A DNA stretch of 13,905 bases from Gammaproteobacteria bacterium (GTDB taxonomy: Bacteria > Pseudomonadota > Gammaproteobacteria > Magnimaribacterales > Magnimaribacteraceae), in NCBI GenBank assembly GCA_002730855.1, contig PCBA01000015.1, positions 1 to 13,905 of the forward strand, written 5' to 3'. Shown piece after piece: positions 13,591 to 13,905 of the stretch. Every line of letters starts with the position of its first letter. Within the stretch, counting starts at the first letter, position 1. A model generated the notes under the pieces. That model worked only from the letters and a program-made list of their open reading frames with translations. It did no database searches and had not been told where the DNA came from. The translations under genes and the position numbers were made by a program.

Positions 13591-13905
13591 ATGTCTATTA
13601 CTTTTAATGATCGTGTTGCTATTGTAACTGGAGCAGGTGGAGGCTTGGGAAGGTGCCACGCTCTAGATTTAGCTAGAAGAGGTGCTAAGGTTGTTATAAA
13701 TGACTTAGGCGGTAATGTTGACGGATCTGATGATGGTTCATTATCGGCTGCTGAGACAGTTGTGGAAGAGATTAAAGCAGGTGGCGGAGAAGCTATGGCT
13801 AATGGAGCTAGCGTTACTGACAAAGATCAAGTTAACACCATGGTTGAAGAAGTCATGAGCAAATACGGTCAGATAGATATATTAATTAATAACGCAGGAA
13901 TCTTA
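13591..13905 (+). CDS. Short-chain dehydrogenase/reductase, MFE-2-like (3' end outside window)
   Basis: The reading frame is open from the ATG at 13591 to the window end: 105 residues of an NAD(P)-dependent short-chain dehydrogenase. It shows the glycine motif TGAGGGLG (13-20), D38 in VVINDLGGN (34-42), which selects NAD, the D75-like segment SVTDKDQV (74-81) and NNAG (100-103). The NDLGG stretch followed by an acidic, glycine-rich insertion (43-50) resembles the (3R)-hydroxyacyl-CoA dehydrogenase domain of peroxisomal multifunctional enzyme type 2 and related bacterial enzymes, so acyl-CoA beta-oxidation is plausible. The catalytic Tyr-x-x-x-Lys is beyond the window. A strong AGGAGA (13581-13586) precedes the ATG. 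A nearby short hairpin (CCTAA 13568-13572 with TTAGG 13579-13583) covers part of that site. Confidence 0.88.
   Translation, partial: MSITFNDRVAIVTGAGGGLGRCHALDLARRGAKVVINDLGGNVDGSDDGSLSAAETVVEEIKAGGGEAMANGASVTDKDQVNTMVEEVMSKYGQIDILINNAGIL

Noticed and set aside
1..13905. CRISPR arrays, tRNA/rRNA genes, insertion sequences, toxin-antitoxin or phage genes
   Set aside because: Nearly all of the sequence is accounted for by recognised protein genes; gaps are under 100 bp and show no repeats or cloverleaf-like sequence.

Overview
The window looks like chromosomal DNA from a low-GC, AT-rich gammaproteobacterium with a very compact genome. Gaps between genes are mostly 0-50 bp, several genes overlap, and no stretch over 100 bp lacks a gene. 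The gene order is gammaproteobacterial: rimM-trmD-rplS, then xerD-dsbC, hom-thrC and prfB-lysS. The protein signatures (XerD, DsbC, an RF2 of exactly E. coli length with the E. coli frameshift geometry) agree. A free-living marine streamlined lineage such as SAR86 would fit. That placement is inference; no sequence search was possible.

Left block (1-9733, all + strand): the 3' part of rimM, then trmD and rplS (ribosome maturation, tRNA m1G37 methylation, ribosomal protein L19); xerD (chromosome dimer resolution); dsbC (periplasmic disulfide isomerase); alaC (alanine aminotransferase family); hom and thrC (aspartate-to-threonine branch); prfB (release factor 2, interrupted by the classical programmed +1 frameshift site); and lysS (lysyl-tRNA synthetase). 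Most junctions are 0-25 bp, so much of this block may be read as one or a few long transcripts. A possible internal promoter lies before rplS. Compared with the E. coli order xerD-dsbC-recJ-prfB-lysS, recJ is missing here and an alaC-hom-thrC cassette occupies the interval.

Middle block (9740-12304, - strand): a TLP1-type thiolase-like protein followed 12 bp downstream by malate dehydrogenase, apparently co-transcribed. They converge on lysS with only 6 bp between the stop codons. The thiolase-like protein lacks the recognisable catalytic Cys/His residues of true thiolases, and the malate dehydrogenase carries a 6-residue insertion in its substrate-binding loop.

Right block (12401-13905, + strand): a MalY/PatB-type PLP enzyme (probable cystathionine beta-lyase), then the 5' part of a short-chain dehydrogenase resembling the (3R)-hydroxyacyl-CoA dehydrogenase domain of multifunctional enzyme type 2. 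The 96-bp divergent region between the thiolase-like gene and the PatB gene contains a perfect 7-3-7 palindrome, a candidate operator.

I found no mobile element, CRISPR array, tRNA or rRNA, and no clearly novel system. Most of the window is housekeeping. The points worth checking are the altered active sites, the rearranged operon, the DsbC N-terminus and the divergent palindrome.
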